A DNA stretch of 64,000 bases from Bacteroidota bacterium (GCA_023957335.1 JAMLHC010000001.1:702017-766016), one strand, 5' to 3'; positions 16,201 to 25,956 are shown, numbered from the stretch's first letter. Numbers and translations are program-made. The notes: a model not told the origin generated them from the letters alone.

Positions 16201-18850
16201 TTATCACATTATTAGATATTAAAAAATGCCAATCGACACTAGGGTAAGAAGTATTTACACCTAAATACTGGAGATACATTCCATACCCACCGTTGTTATA
16301 ATAAATTTTATTCCCGTCAATAATAGTTCTGTTATCCTGTATAGGGCACATAATCCAATATAGGTACATGCCATTATAGTTGGTATAGCTTTTTGTTGAA
16401 TATATTAGGTTTCTATAAAATTGAAGCCCCGCATAATAATACACCCTAATACCCATATAATATTGATCAATAAACTGACAGTTTTCCACTCTTAGATTCT
16501 GTGCAGATTGTCCGGCTCCATTACTACTTGAAGAATAAATGTATAACCCGTAAGAACCGTCTGTAAACTTGCAATTTTTAAAGCTCCAGAAATTAGATAT
16601 GACATTAGGTTCTTCATAAACAATCGCATGATTCACTGATGTTGTAGCAGACTTATACCCTATAAATTCAACATTATCAAATGTAATATACTCATTGTTT
16701 TTAGGAAGATGCAGTATTCTGGCAAAAGAAGTATTTGTGTTTGTCATCTTCATATTCTTGAAAGTATAATAACTTGCATCTTGTCCAAACTCAAGCACAA
16801 AATTATTGGCAGCAGTAGTAGAATTAAATTGCAAAGTTTCTCCGTTGCCATTTATAGTAATTGTTTTAGAAGTACTGGAACCGGGTATTTTTTTAAGTAT
16901 TAATTGTTCATTATACGGACCGGAAGCCGACACAACATTGACAGTAATGGCAGCCGAAATTCCATGACATGACAAAGAATCCGACAGGTTTGTAAAGCTT
17001 TGGAAGTTTTTGCGTGTTGCGGCAGAGCCTTTATCAATGGTATAGCTATCCGCTCCATAGGTGTTTTTAACAGTATTAACTTGTATAACATTGCTAGAGC
17101 TTGACAGCCCTGAGTTACTGCAAAGTAAAGATACTCTATACCATGTTGTAGCAGTTTGTGAAGTAGTCATATCTTCTCTCATCTCATTGCCAAATGTGCT
17201 CCAAGGACCGGAAGCACTGGATGTAGATTTTTGCCATTGCATTGTAATACCACAAGATAAAGTAGGTCCTGCCAATTTTAACGCAAAATTCTGACCTGAA
17301 CATGCAAAACCTTGCGCACTGAGAGTTCCTGCTGTAGGTGTTCCGGAACATGCACCTGTACAATAGATTACTTCAATATAAGGAGGTGCTACAGAATTAT
17401 AAGCTCCTTGTGCATTATAGTATGAATTATCACCTGAGGCATAGTTAAAACCTAATGAAATAAAATTACCCATTCTGCTTTGAACATAGGTATTCGCAGC
17501 CGCCCCGAGAGCATCCGAACCGGTATAATCATCTACTGTTGGAGCAGAAGTTCCATTATTTTTAGTAACCGGATTATTCCAACGATAAGTGCTTGTAAAA
17601 ATAGCACCACCCGTGATTGCGTTCCAAATATTAGCTGCAACATCTGCTACAGGGTCAACTGTACCCATAGAATGAATATATACATATTTGTCATATTCCT
17701 GTCCGGGATAATAAGAAGCGCCATAATATTTAACCGACATAACAGTTGCGCCCGCAACGTTGGGGATGTTAAACTTAGCCCAAGCGGTATAGGTACTTCC
17801 AATATATAACATTCCATTGTTCTTTGCAGACGATGAACTTTGATAACCTGTCCAATAGGTTGCATTTGTTGGCTTTATAGTCCATATCGGGTCAAGAGCC
17901 AAAGGAAATACCCGAGCTTCTTCCCTCATCCAGTCTAAAGGAAAACCGGTTATAAGTTTAAGTGTATTTCCTTCTCTTTCAAAAGTGATATCTCCTTTGC
18001 ATAGAAAATCTTCTTCTGATTTATAGTTTTTGGCAGCCCTAGAGTCCTCACGCATCATAGGTTGGGGAATACTTGCCATGATTTGCGTGCCTACATAGAA
18101 ATTGATTGTGTTATCTTCTTTTACTGCTATCCAATTTTCAGGTATAGTTACGGTTTCCTCAATCATCAATTTTTGAAATTGAGAGGGGATTTGCTCTATA
18201 AAACTTCTGTCTCTGATAATCAAATCAAAGTTTCTACCCATATTATTTTGAGAATATTTGATGTCCAACGAAGGATAGATATCTGAATAAATAATATTTT
18301 GACCTTCAAGGTTAGCTACAACTGTTGCAGAAAGTTTGAAATTTTTTACTGAATTCTTGTTTTTACTGTTTGAAGCATAAACCTTCGTAACCATCTCTGT
18401 GATTTTATGCCCATCTTCTGTGATAGTAATAATGGGCTGTTGAGTAGGATTTGAAGAATAATAAGTTTGAAAACTATTACCCAAATTAGCATAGGGATAA
18501 TCCATAAAAGTGCCGCTTTGATTTGGCAAAATGGTCAAATCAATGTCTTCCCATTTATTTCCTTTTTTATAGTGAATAGGACCGGCAAATGACATTAATT
18601 TAGCACTTCCATTGCCCAGCAATATAGTTTTTGTTGTTTGGGTTCTTTCAGATACAATCTCTGATTGACCGTTTAGGTCGGGATAGAGTTTGACTGAATA
18701 TCCGGGTACATACCCAATATTGCTTGAAACTACTTGATTTGTTTGATTGCTCGTTTGAGCATTAGCAGGTCTAATTGCAATAAAAAATAGGATAGGAATG
18801 AATCCCATCATTACTTTTTGCGACCAATTGAAATTGTAAAAATTACTCAT
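13205..18850 (-). CDS. Giant T9SS type A surface protein: beta-helix plus six PKD-like domains
   Basis: 1881 residues. A signal peptide ends near residue 32 (RPANAQ). Residues ~45-330 are an uncharacterised region (VKLYPDLNGQSEIVSERTQ) that passes into a DNRLRE-like segment (WTGYQSSSSAKNNGMLYIGS...AWAKFNIP). Residues ~605-1060 form a right-handed parallel beta-helix with Asn-rich rungs (FKNCKFTDGSYGLYIYSSSS; DNNNLYSKG). A CARDB-like segment follows (~1085-1190). Six PKD-like units then appear, recognisable from HKWDFGNGE, TEWDYGDGQ, VWKFGAGEG, YKWNIDFVN, YTWIMGDGK and YAWDFGDGS. The last ~75 residues are a type A T9SS sorting domain (INVYPNPTTG...AAGVYLIQIKMFEGK). It is predicted to be a cell-surface adhesin or glycan-binding protein. 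A paralogue lies at 41272-45573. Confidence 0.88.
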   Translation of the reverse strand: MSNFYNFNWSQKVMMGFIPILFFIAIRPANAQTSNQTNQVVSSNIGYVPGYSVKLYPDLNGQSEIVSERTQTTKTILLGNGSAKLMSFAGPIHYKKGNKWEDIDLTILPNQSGTFMDYPYANLGNSFQTYYSSNPTQQPIITITEDGHKITEMVTKVYASNSKNKNSVKNFKLSATVVANLEGQNIIYSDIYPSLDIKYSQNNMGRNFDLIIRDRSFIEQIPSQFQKLMIEETVTIPENWIAVKEDNTINFYVGTQIMASIPQPMMREDSRAAKNYKSEEDFLCKGDITFEREGNTLKLITGFPLDWMREEARVFPLALDPIWTIKPTNATYWTGYQSSSSAKNNGMLYIGSTYTAWAKFNIPNVAGATVMSVKYYGASYYPGQEYDKYVYIHSMGTVDPVADVAANIWNAITGGAIFTSTYRWNNPVTKNNGTSAPTVDDYTGSDALGAAANTYVQSRMGNFISLGFNYASGDNSYYNAQGAYNSVAPPYIEVIYCTGACSGTPTAGTLSAQGFACSGQNFALKLAGPTLSCGITMQWQKSTSSASGPWSTFGNEMREDMTTSQTATTWYRVSLLCSNSGLSSSSNVIQVNTVKNTYGADSYTIDKGSAATRKNFQSFTNLSDSLSCHGISAAITVNVVSASGPYNEQLILKKIPGSSTSKTITINGNGETLQFNSTTAANNFVLEFGQDASYYTFKNMKMTNTNTSFARILHLPKNNEYITFDNVEFIGYKSATTSVNHAIVYEEPNVISNFWSFKNCKFTDGSYGLYIYSSSSNGAGQSAQNLRVENCQFIDQYYMGIRVYYYAGLQFYRNLIYSTKSYTNYNGMYLYWIMCPIQDNRTIIDGNKIYYNNGGYGMYLQYLGVNTSYPSVDWHFLISNNVINIGPGPSLSTLTRGIYITNQSNSQFYHNTVNVSSGDNTNSAGFWFQGAYTTSASQGRVDLLNNLFSSEGNAAAFYLGSTNITTTNVTIDNNNLYSKGSSLGNYIGSMISDIATWRSTSGYDLNSGNLDPAYQDDSRPYSNLHITNAALHDKTPYLSSIPYDADLRVRKSTGTDPGGLVSIKDLSVTMASSTFTAPFCGRDYPIDLQVTNTGNFPFVGDIYFKIKINGGTRVYLDTISYNLSPGESKSLVMNRAVNLVGGRINTIEISILNTDEQMSNNAFTYSSPYLDVSPSGSVLTKVTTGTGVAPTEQHPFWKSIAGETWTYKVSAPNGFANGDYGMPTGYNVYTRAYEKIGGNLLPPSTTTYTHNMVTGGEWTLNIPDKSYDGKAIIYELRFENVATLCDSTILMEVLVVDDGTPDFQINSTTCEHTIVEIENLSTVSSGYLSHKWDFGNGEVSSKTNPTPIYNTAGTYQITLRTRTVPFGFEKTITKSITINPTPNATFVHTDACFGSPITLTNTSTNIVGVPTTEWDYGDGQTGVSTNGTAIYNNPGRFIVTLTVTSDKGCIDIFQKGVTSYAIPVPNFDFPALKCMGNGVQFDNKTTIAFSNWSSVWKFGAGEGSSTDKDPLYSFKNIGNANVKLIAKSEFGCTDSITKLVKVEPSPIINITNSDACVGLPTIFNSNVDVPGGLTVDYKWNIDFVNYTDATPSVIFKYADYESVNLTATFSNGCKSSASIRVQSVHKPKSDFIVKGSVCSGEMIDIYNTTVVKFGTPKYTWIMGDGKIYNNELAPKHVYSNNAPKDYSITLVSKSMLGTCPDSITKTISAGVTPICDFTSNHNYTFGYRGFDFKAISQSGVQYAWDFGDGSTSSEQSPTHQFTRDAVFNVKLKITSPEGCSCEKILGHSVANLDVSDVLTNAGINVYPNPTTGVINFANSGSSVLSSVTVVNALGSVVLSNTLNSLENVFTVDLTGHAAGVYLIQIKMFEGKIYTQKIILEK

Positions 18851-19168
18851 GATTCTATTAATATTTTAAATATACTTTTTAACCCATCGAATGTAGGTTT
18901 GTAAAAGACAGAAGATGAATAAGCAATTGTTACAATATACTAATCACGTGACAAAATAGACAATATATTCTCTCTAAATTTTTATCAAAACTGCCCCTAA
19001 TTCCTTATATGTAAAGTAAGTACATGTATTCAAAATGATGAAAACACGGACATAATATTTACGACCGCAATTCAGACAATAACTAAAATAGAATAGATGA
19101 CTCTGTCAACTATTAATCAAAAAGTAAGAAACCCGTTGATTTAACTTATTATAACCATATAAATAAGA
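18851..19168. other. Intergenic region, 318 bp, nothing recognised
   Basis: AT-rich spacer between the start of the giant surface-protein gene and the end of lipA. I find no open frame of note, no TAnnTTTG box on the minus strand with good spacing and no terminator-like hairpin. It must hold the promoter of 13205-18850 and probably the end of the lipA transcript. Confidence 0.5.
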
Positions 19169-20038
19169 CTATACATGGTTTTCGGCATGGTAAGAAGATC
19201 TTACACGAGCACCACTTTCAACAATTTGAAAACCTCTGCGCAACCCCTCTTCTTTAAAATGTGCGAATTTATCAGGGGTAACATATTCTTTGACATCCAA
19301 ATGCATTTTGGTCGGTTGCAAATATTGACCTAATGTGAGCACATCACAACCATGAGCCACTAAGTCATCCATAGCTTCATATACCTCTTCGGGGGTTTCT
19401 CCAAGCCCAAGCATAATTCCTGATTTTGTGCGGGCACCTCTATCCTTGGTTCTTCTGATTTGCTCGAGGCTTCGTTCATATTTTGCTTGCGGACGCACAA
19501 TTCTATACAGCCTTTTGACTGTTTCCATGTTGTGAGAAACAACTTCGGGTTTTTCGTCAATAACTATATAGAGCAAATCCCACAGTGCTTTGAAATCGGG
19601 AATCAAGGTTTCAATTGTAGTGTTTGGGTTCAACCTTTTGACTTCTCTTATTGTTTCTGCCCAAACTGTTGCTCCTTTATCTTTAAGTTCATCTCGGTTT
19701 ACTGATGTAATAACCGCATGTTTCACACCCATTTTTTGAATAGCTTCGGCTACTCTGATAGGTTCATCTCTATCATAGTGTGTGGGTTTGCCGGTTTGCA
19801 CAGCGCAAAAAGCACAAGAGCGAGTGCAAACATTGCCCAAAATCATAAAAGTGGCAGTGCCTCTTCCCCAACACTCGGCAATATTGGGACATTTGCCCGA
19901 CTCACATATAGTATGCAAGTTGTTGTCACGGGTTATTTGTTTGATTTTGGTATAGTTTTCCCCTGAAGGTATTCTAATTTTAAGCCAATCAGGTTTGATA
20001 ATTCGGTCTTGTTTCTCGGTTTCTTTCACTTCGCTCAT
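19169..20038 (-). CDS. lipA: Lipoyl synthase
   Basis: 289 residues, normal length. Both [4Fe-4S] clusters are intact: the auxiliary cluster in [12 protein letters not shown] (Cys45, 50, 56) and the radical-SAM cluster in CTRSCAFC (Cys71, 75, 78). The C-terminal RVRSSYHA supplies the conserved serine ligand of the auxiliary cluster. The enzyme inserts two sulfur atoms into protein-bound octanoyl groups, giving the lipoyl cofactor of 2-oxoacid dehydrogenases and the glycine cleavage system. Its start overlaps the stop of 20035-20769 by 4 bp, so the two are translationally coupled. Confidence 0.97.
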   Translation of the reverse strand: MSEVKETEKQDRIIKPDWLKIRIPSGENYTKIKQITRDNNLHTICESGKCPNIAECWGRGTATFMILGNVCTRSCAFCAVQTGKPTHYDRDEPIRVAEAIQKMGVKHAVITSVNRDELKDKGATVWAETIREVKRLNPNTTIETLIPDFKALWDLLYIVIDEKPEVVSHNMETVKRLYRIVRPQAKYERSLEQIRRTKDRGARTKSGIMLGLGETPEEVYEAMDDLVAHGCDVLTLGQYLQPTKMHLDVKEYVTPDKFAHFKEEGLRRGFQIVESGARVRSSYHAENHV

Positions 20039-20769
20039 ATCTCGAAATTTAGCACCGCAAAACTAATATAAAAAGCTGCAATAATATGGGGTTGTTTATG
20101 ATCGTACATTATTTCCGGTCGAATAGGAAATGCGTCCAGCATAAAACCTCCTTCAATTCTATTAGGTGAATTCGAATAATTTCCAAACTCCATAATGAGA
20201 CCTTGCTTCACAAAGAATGATGGAATCAATCGTGCACTTGTCAATCCTTTATCGTAATAACTGTGTGCCAAAATAATATTAGAGCGCTCATGAATACGAG
20301 GGTCGTATCGAACTGTTATAAAACCTTGTTCATTTTGACCGGGTGTGATATAGTCTATATATATAGGTATTTGAAGTGCAAAATTTATACCCGCAGTTGA
20401 GTTCCAAATTAATCCAATGGCATTCCTATCCGGTCTTTTTATCAGTGTAATTTCCTTACCATAAGCCGCTTTGATTTGCAATATCTGATTGATTTTACCG
20501 TATTTGAAAGTGCCGGGTTCAATATTAGAATTGGAACTTGTCATCCCAACATTTGAAATTCTTAACTCTTTATAATCTTTCAAACCAATTAAATTCAATT
20601 CATAATTGGTATTCATCCTGTTTTGGCTCTTTTCTCTAATTGCAAAGCCAATACCATTCCCTCTATTGCCGATATGCACATTAGTAGAAAGCATATAATT
20701 TTGTCCATATCCTTGCAACATCGAGCTAACAAGGACAAAAACGAAGACAAAGATTTTTTGAGTGTTCAC
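20035..20769 (-). CDS. Exported protein of unknown function, upstream of lipA
   Basis: 244 residues. Signal peptide of about 22 residues ending in LQGYGQ. The rest alternates hydrophobic and polar residues with aromatic ends ([35 protein letters not shown]), which suggests a small outer-membrane beta-barrel, but I recognise no family signature. The last residues FEI fit the C-terminal strand idea only loosely. Coupled to lipA by a 4-bp overlap, although no functional link to lipoylation is known. A -7 box lies at 20812-20819. Confidence 0.7.
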   Translation of the reverse strand: MNTQKIFVFVFVLVSSMLQGYGQNYMLSTNVHIGNRGNGIGFAIREKSQNRMNTNYELNLIGLKDYKELRISNVGMTSSNSNIEPGTFKYGKINQILQIKAAYGKEITLIKRPDRNAIGLIWNSTAGINFALQIPIYIDYITPGQNEQGFITVRYDPRIHERSNIILAHSYYDKGLTSARLIPSFFVKQGLIMEFGNYSNSPNRIEGGFMLDAFPIRPEIMYDHKQPHIIAAFYISFAVLNFEI

Positions 20770-20791
20770 GTAGGGTTGTGTGGTTTATCTT

Positions 20792-20819
20792 TACTTTTGA
20801 ACTTTGAAGAGCAAAGGTA
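20792..20819. promoter_or_regulatory. Overlapping divergent -7 boxes between lipA operon and osmC-like gene
   Basis: TACTTTTG (20792-20799, plus strand) points at the OsmC gene and TACCTTTG (minus strand, 20819-20812) at the gene upstream of lipA. Both match TAnnTTTG. Predicted start sites fall at nearly the same place (~20805), so the two polymerases would compete. The -33 elements are poor. Confidence 0.45.
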
Positions 20820-20833
20820 ACCATATTTTATTT

Positions 20834-21244
20834 ATGAAAACATCAACCGTTATATATAAAGGAGATTTGAGGTGTCAACTTACACACGAAAGATCAGCAC
20901 AGAGTTTTATTACAGACGCACCACCTGATAATCAAGGGAAAGGTGAGGCATTTTCACCAACAGACTTACTATCTACTTCACTTGCCGCTTGTATGTTTAC
21001 AATCATGGGGATTTATGCACGCAATAAAGGTATTTCCATTGAAGGAAGTGAAGCGATTGTTACAAAGAGGATGTCAGCAGAGGCACCTCGAAGAGTAGCC
21101 GGCATTGAAATCGAATTTACCATCAAACTCAAAGGCGGTGATGCACACACACAAGAAGCCCTGATAAGAAGCGCCAAAACTTGCCCGGTTGCGCTGAGCC
21201 TGTCGCCCGAAATTGAGCAAAAGATTAACTTTACATTTGTTTAA
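20834..21244 (+). CDS. OsmC/Ohr-family protein
   Basis: 136 residues from ATG 20834. The frame is open further up to a TTG at 20804, but that lies within about 5 bp of the predicted promoter box. Family features: SPTDLLSTSLAACMFTIMG, carrying the first cysteine, and AKTCPVALSLSPEI, carrying the second. In OsmC proteins this cysteine pair reduces organic hydroperoxides using thiols as reductant. The subgroup (OsmC, Ohr or YhfA-like) is not decided by the sequence. It starts a same-strand run with the Omp85 protein, DUF4271 and hemD. Confidence 0.88.
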   Translation: MKTSTVIYKGDLRCQLTHERSAQSFITDAPPDNQGKGEAFSPTDLLSTSLAACMFTIMGIYARNKGISIEGSEAIVTKRMSAEAPRRVAGIEIEFTIKLKGGDAHTQEALIRSAKTCPVALSLSPEIEQKINFTFV

Positions 21245-21255
21245 TTAAGCAACTC

Positions 21256-23040
21256 TTGCTCCGCCATTGTATTCTATATATATTCACGCATCTCCTACTC
21301 TTACTAGGATTTGACCTATATTCGCAAGAAATCAAAATTGAGTTCAAAACAGATAACCCTCAGGTTACGCTTCAGCCAACTTATACAAATGAAAATGGTG
21401 TAACATTTTTTCTTGTGGACATTAAAGATAGTTTGAATAAATTGGGCTATCTGGAAGCCGGAGTGGACAGCATCAATAAAGAGGAAGCAAGGTGGTTAGT
21501 TTATTTCCATATTGGTAACAGAATCGAAAAAGTTCGTTTGATAGCGGACAACGAAATTGTTCAAATTTTAGAAAGTTTTGGAACAAAAACGAGTTTTTTA
21601 AATGAGAGCACATATACCACAGAGAACATCCTGTTCTTCTTTGACAAAATTACATCCTATTGGGAGAATCGGGGTTTCCCTTTTGTTTCAACCAGGCTTA
21701 ATATTATTGATATTGAAAAAAACATTATTTCAGCCAAAATTATAGTGGACAAAGGGATGATGATTTATTTTGACTCCATAAACATCTCAGGTGATGCGAG
21801 AGTGTCTGCAAAATTTATTTCTGCGCTGACTCGAATCAAGCCCGGCAAACCCTATAATGAAAGTTTAGTTAAGGAACTGGATAAATTAATCCGCACACTG
21901 CCATTTGTAAAGCAAACACAAGCAAGCTCTATTATTTTTATTGGCAATAAGGCAAAACCCATGCTTTATTTGGAACACAAGAATAATGACTTTGTTGATG
22001 GTATCATTGGATTTGCCCCACCTGCTTCGGGAGGAACAACACGCAATCAAAAGTTGCTGATTACCGGAGAAATGAGAATCAAATTAGGCAATATGTTTCG
22101 AGGAGGGCAAAACTTAGACATCAATTTGCGCTTTTTCAATGAGCGTTCTCAGGAATTTCAACTCAAAACTGAGTTTCCCTATATTTTCGGTAGCAATATA
22201 GGAGTGGAGTTAGGAGGTAGTGGGCTGAAATTCGACACCTTATTTTCGCAAATACAAGGGAGAATCGGCTTTGTATATGCACTGAATGGCAAAGACAAGC
22301 TAAAATTCTTCTTTGAAAATCAAGGAACATCGCTCATATCAGTAGATACCAATCAGATTAAATCAATCCGGAAAATTCCAGAAAATCAATCTATGGCTAT
22401 CCGAAACTATGGAATAGAGGCTACAAGCAACAGATTAGACTATAATTTTAATCCGAGAAAAGGATATAAAATAGAGGGTAGTTTCTTAGTGGGCACCAAA
22501 TCCATCCGCAGAGACAACCGTATTAACTCATTGTCAATCAAAGCGCAAAATGGAGAGTATTACAATATTTACGATTCTATGCAGTTAAACTCATTGCATT
22601 ATCGTTATCATTTTAATCTTGAGAAATATATAAAAATCGGCAGTTTGGGCACTTTTAAAACTGCCTTTCGCGGGGAAGGAATATTTTCCCAAACCATCTA
22701 TTTTAATGAGTTAATACGTTTTGGCGGAGTGTATTCATTGAGAGGGTTCAACGAACAATCTCTTTTTGCAACAAACTATACGATGATGACAATAGAATAC
22801 AGATATTTGCTGAGTCAAAACGCCAATTTATTTGCATTTTGGAATGGAGCATATTATGAGGATAAAAGCATTGCAAGGACAACGACAAAATCGGACTATC
22901 CATTCGGATTTGGCTTTGGGGCAAATTTGGACACAGGAGTTGGTATTCTTACATTGGCTTATGCCTTGGGCAGAGAAAACAACAATCCTATTCGGTTTCA
23001 GGCAGGTAAATTTCATTTTGGACTTATTGGTCTTTTCTAA
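21256..23040 (+). CDS. Omp85-family outer-membrane protein (BamA/TamA-like)
   Basis: 594 residues. A hydrophobic export segment (LYIFTHLLLLLGFDLYSQ) is followed by POTRA-like repeats to ~residue 230 (GMMIYFDSINISGDARVSAKFI...IRTLPFVKQTQASSI). A beta-barrel fills the rest and contains the conserved barrel-lumen motif LRGF (SLRGFNEQSLFATNYT). Members insert or translocate proteins, or move lipids, across the outer membrane. It is shorter than BamA (normally five POTRA domains), so it is more likely an accessory paralogue. Start: no ATG exists near the N-terminus; TTG 21256, 11 bp after the osmC stop, gives a proper signal peptide. Confidence 0.82.
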   Translation: MLRHCILYIFTHLLLLLGFDLYSQEIKIEFKTDNPQVTLQPTYTNENGVTFFLVDIKDSLNKLGYLEAGVDSINKEEARWLVYFHIGNRIEKVRLIADNEIVQILESFGTKTSFLNESTYTTENILFFFDKITSYWENRGFPFVSTRLNIIDIEKNIISAKIIVDKGMMIYFDSINISGDARVSAKFISALTRIKPGKPYNESLVKELDKLIRTLPFVKQTQASSIIFIGNKAKPMLYLEHKNNDFVDGIIGFAPPASGGTTRNQKLLITGEMRIKLGNMFRGGQNLDINLRFFNERSQEFQLKTEFPYIFGSNIGVELGGSGLKFDTLFSQIQGRIGFVYALNGKDKLKFFFENQGTSLISVDTNQIKSIRKIPENQSMAIRNYGIEATSNRLDYNFNPRKGYKIEGSFLVGTKSIRRDNRINSLSIKAQNGEYYNIYDSMQLNSLHYRYHFNLEKYIKIGSLGTFKTAFRGEGIFSQTIYFNELIRFGGVYSLRGFNEQSLFATNYTMMTIEYRYLLSQNANLFAFWNGAYYEDKSIARTTTKSDYPFGFGFGANLDTGVGILTLAYALGRENNNPIRFQAGKFHFGLIGLF

Positions 23041-23046
23041 TATAAA

Positions 23047-23979
23047 ATGAAAATAAAACAATGGCTCTTTATTCTGCTTAGCTTGATTTGCGTTTTGCCT
23101 TCAAAAGCACAAACAGACAGCCTTCATTCCAATATCATTATACAAGAAAATACAGATTCAATTGCGCTGGTTGCTGACAGCCTAAACATACAACCCATCA
23201 CAAAACACAAACCGGTTATAAATAAAGATTCCATTCGAAATTGGAATACCGTTGATTCTGTTCGCATAAAAAATCCTTATTATTTCCATTCAACAACCAA
23301 ACCCAATAGCACCCATCCCATCCCCAACACAGCACCCACCAACTACTCCTATTACTATTTACTATTCTTTCTTTTCGTGATAAGTATTATTCTATATTCG
23401 AGGATTGTACCCTATAAATTCAGATTAGAAAACAGCGCCTTTGTCAGTCGGGCAAGCATGTCAGAGATTCTGGCAAACAATTATGAGTGGTTAGATATTA
23501 ATAAAGTCTTTACATTTTTCATCAGCTCACTTTTTTTTGCTCTCTTTATTATCGGCCCTTTACTCAACCAATATACCGTTATGCAATACTCGTATATAGT
23601 AGTATTCATAAGCTGTGTACTTTTCGTTTTAATATTCCTTCTTCTCAGTATTTTTCAAATCATCATTTCACATACGCTTGATTTCATTGAAATCATGTTC
23701 ACATTTTCACGGACATCTCTCAATACCATATATATTCTCTCTTTAGTAGGCTTCCCTTGTGCTATCATTTCATTGTCACTTCTAAGAATAAATTTGTTTG
23801 AACAACATACTACTGTCGTGGCAATAATAGTAAGTCTCTATTTAATCAGAACCATCAAATCTTTATTCGCATGTTTGAGATTTGAACAACGGCAAATAAT
23901 CTATTTAATTATTTATCTTTGCACCCTTGAAATTCCCATGCTGTTAATCAGCATAAAATGGATTAATAACAACATATAG
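23047..23979 (+). CDS. DUF4271 membrane protein
   Basis: 310 residues. A signal peptide (residues 1-22, LPSKAQ) is followed by a polar linker to ~95 and then by about seven membrane segments starting with YYYLLFFLFVISIILYSRI. This matches DUF4271, a Bacteroidota family of unknown role that is usually found next to hemD. The gene ends 2 bp before the uroporphyrinogen-III synthase start and begins 6 bp after the Omp85 stop, so the three are probably cotranscribed. Confidence 0.8.
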   Translation: MKIKQWLFILLSLICVLPSKAQTDSLHSNIIIQENTDSIALVADSLNIQPITKHKPVINKDSIRNWNTVDSVRIKNPYYFHSTTKPNSTHPIPNTAPTNYSYYYLLFFLFVISIILYSRIVPYKFRLENSAFVSRASMSEILANNYEWLDINKVFTFFISSLFFALFIIGPLLNQYTVMQYSYIVVFISCVLFVLIFLLLSIFQIIISHTLDFIEIMFTFSRTSLNTIYILSLVGFPCAIISLSLLRINLFEQHTTVVAIIVSLYLIRTIKSLFACLRFEQRQIIYLIIYLCTLEIPMLLISIKWINNNI

Positions 23980-23981
23980 AT

Positions 23982-24743
23982 ATGAGCGAAAACCCGTTGA
24001 AAGTAAAGACTATCTTGATTTCTCAACCTAAGCCGGAGAGTGATAAGACTATATATGATGATTTGATTACCAAATACAAAGTAAAAGTTGATTATCGTCC
24101 ATTTATCCAAATTGACCCGGTCCCTGCAAAAGAATTAAGAAAAAAAAGTATCTCAATTCTTGACCATTCCGCTGTGATTTTGACAGCCAAAAACGGTGTT
24201 GACCATTTCTTCCGCATGTGCGATGAAATGAGGGTTAATCTACCCATCGAATTTAAGTATTTCTGCACCAATGAAGCCATTGCTAACTACATACAACACT
24301 ATACAATGATGAGAAAGAGAAAGGTATTTTTCCCTAAGAAAAAAGGCGAAAATTTCTTTCTCAAATTATTAAACACTCATAAAAAAGAGAAGTTCCTATT
24401 TGCTTGTTCGGATATTCGCAAACCTACCATCCCTGAATATATGACAAAACAGGGCATTCAATTTACGGAAGCCATTATGTATTATACGGTTTCTGCGGAT
24501 TTGTCAGACTTGGAAAACGTATTTTATGATATCATTGTGTTTTTTAGTCCTGCAGATATTAAGTCACTGTATGATAATTTTCCCGGATTCAAACAGAACA
24601 ACACACGCATAGCTGCATTCGGACAAACCACATTACAAGCAATAGAGGAAGCGGGATTGAACTGCCAAATTCCTGCACCCACACCGGAAGCACCGAGTAT
24701 TGTGAAGGCAATTGAAAACTATATAGAAGCCTTTGGCAAATAG
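23982..24743 (+). CDS. hemD: Uroporphyrinogen-III synthase
   Basis: 253 residues. HemD proteins are poorly conserved; the signs here are the two-domain alternating pattern, VILTAKNGVDHFFRMC, the tyrosine-containing TEAIMYYTVSADL, IIVFFSPADIKSLY, and the C-terminal IAAFGQTTLQAIEEAGL followed by the family-like APTPEAPSIVKAIENYI. The enzyme closes and isomerises hydroxymethylbilane to uroporphyrinogen III in haem synthesis. The adjacent DUF4271 gene supports the call, since that pairing is common in the phylum. The last 25 bp overlap the end of the convergent methyltransferase gene. Confidence 0.88.
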   Translation: MSENPLKVKTILISQPKPESDKTIYDDLITKYKVKVDYRPFIQIDPVPAKELRKKSISILDHSAVILTAKNGVDHFFRMCDEMRVNLPIEFKYFCTNEAIANYIQHYTMMRKRKVFFPKKKGENFFLKLLNTHKKEKFLFACSDIRKPTIPEYMTKQGIQFTEAIMYYTVSADLSDLENVFYDIIVFFSPADIKSLYDNFPGFKQNNTRIAAFGQTTLQAIEEAGLNCQIPAPTPEAPSIVKAIENYIEAFGK

Positions 24744-25948
24744 GCTTCACACCAAATAAACTTTCTTAATCCATCTTTGTCAAGATAGAAAAACAGGTGA
24801 GTTGTATCATCCGGTTTCAATCTAAATTTACTTTCAATTTCATTTGCTTTAATTGGAAATCCTCTGGCACCAACGGATGCTTTTGTGATTGCATTTGTTT
24901 TCAGAAATGTTTTCAATGATTTTTCACTATAAAAGTATTGTCCTCTCAATTTAAAAACCCTACCGGCAAATTCAGCAGGAATTGTACTTGCAGTATAATA
25001 AGGAATGGCTTTAGAAACGGATTTTAATTGCTTTTTGTTTGCATAAGCATCTGCACAACCTGATTTGATAATGGCTTTGTCCGGTTCAAAAAAGAATGAA
25101 TCGCATTCGGGTACAAGTATAGACTGTGCAAGCCGGTCATTTTCTTCAAATTCAATTTTTATTGCATCCCCTTTGCTATCAATACACAAACAAATGATTG
25201 AAGTTGTTGTGTGTTGTACTTGACTATGCAGGCTGCTCACTTCTTTTACCTCATTGCGAAGTGAGATAACAAAAACCGTTTGCAGGCTTTTAAATGTCTT
25301 TTTTAAATAATCAATATCAATAAGTGGAGAATGTTTAACCCACAACAGAGTAGAGATATTCAGAATTTGATTTTCCAATAAAATAGGATTAGGAGATGAG
25401 TTTTCAAGCGTAAAATTTCGTGTTCCTCCCACCCTTCTATCCGGGTCTAACATTACAAGGTCAAAATGCTGTTGATTTTGAACTAAAAATTGCTCTGCGT
25501 TTGTATTATGAAGCACAATGTTACCGGAACAAACAAATTTTGAAAAATTATATGTAGCCATTTTAAACAATGCTTTATCCGGCTCAATATAATGCACGTT
25601 CATACCGGCCGCTGCGAATGCAATAGTTTCAGCCCCCAAGCCACCGGTCAAATCACAAACATTTCCATTCTTTGACAGCTTGATTAACTTCACTTTTTCT
25701 TTTGCTACATAAAAAGATGTACTCTGTTCAATAGCTTTCTCTGTATAAAAACAGCCTTTTTCATAAAAATCCGGATGTTTTTTTTCTGCTTTTTTTCTGC
25801 ATTTTATCTGCATTGCGAGCCAAGCTCTCTCCTGCACAGGAATATCACTATTTTGCAAAACAAATTTATTAGCATCTGAATTACAAGAACTTATAATGTC
25901 AATATACCGGTCAAATTCTGTTATTGAAATTTCCTCAAAAAAATGCAT
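24719..25948 (-). CDS. PG_1098-like class I methyltransferase with THUMP-like domain
   Basis: 409 residues. Residues ~1-95 form a helical N-terminal domain. The SAM-binding core has motif I VCDLTGGLGAETIAFAA, motif II YIEPDK and motif IV DLVMLDPDRRVGG. The C-terminal third contains a ferredoxin-like segment and a THUMP-like domain (FRLKPDDTTHLFFYLDKDG). The set matches the PG_1098 group of Bacteroidota, predicted to modify RNA. The DPDR sequence in motif IV in place of NPPY is usual for this group. Substrate is unproven. It converges on hemD. Confidence 0.82.
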   Translation of the reverse strand: MHFFEEISITEFDRYIDIISSCNSDANKFVLQNSDIPVQERAWLAMQIKCRKKAEKKHPDFYEKGCFYTEKAIEQSTSFYVAKEKVKLIKLSKNGNVCDLTGGLGAETIAFAAAGMNVHYIEPDKALFKMATYNFSKFVCSGNIVLHNTNAEQFLVQNQQHFDLVMLDPDRRVGGTRNFTLENSSPNPILLENQILNISTLLWVKHSPLIDIDYLKKTFKSLQTVFVISLRNEVKEVSSLHSQVQHTTTSIICLCIDSKGDAIKIEFEENDRLAQSILVPECDSFFFEPDKAIIKSGCADAYANKKQLKSVSKAIPYYTASTIPAEFAGRVFKLRGQYFYSEKSLKTFLKTNAITKASVGARGFPIKANEIESKFRLKPDDTTHLFFYLDKDGLRKFIWCEAYLPKASI

Positions 25949-25956
25949 TACCTTTG
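25949..25956 (+). promoter_or_regulatory. Predicted -7 box for the small lipoprotein / ytxJ pair
   Basis: TACCTTTG matches TAnnTTTG, with a TTG at 25924-25926, 22 bp upstream. It lies at the 5' end of the divergent methyltransferase gene and would give a leader of about 18 nt for the lipoprotein at 25980. Confidence 0.5.
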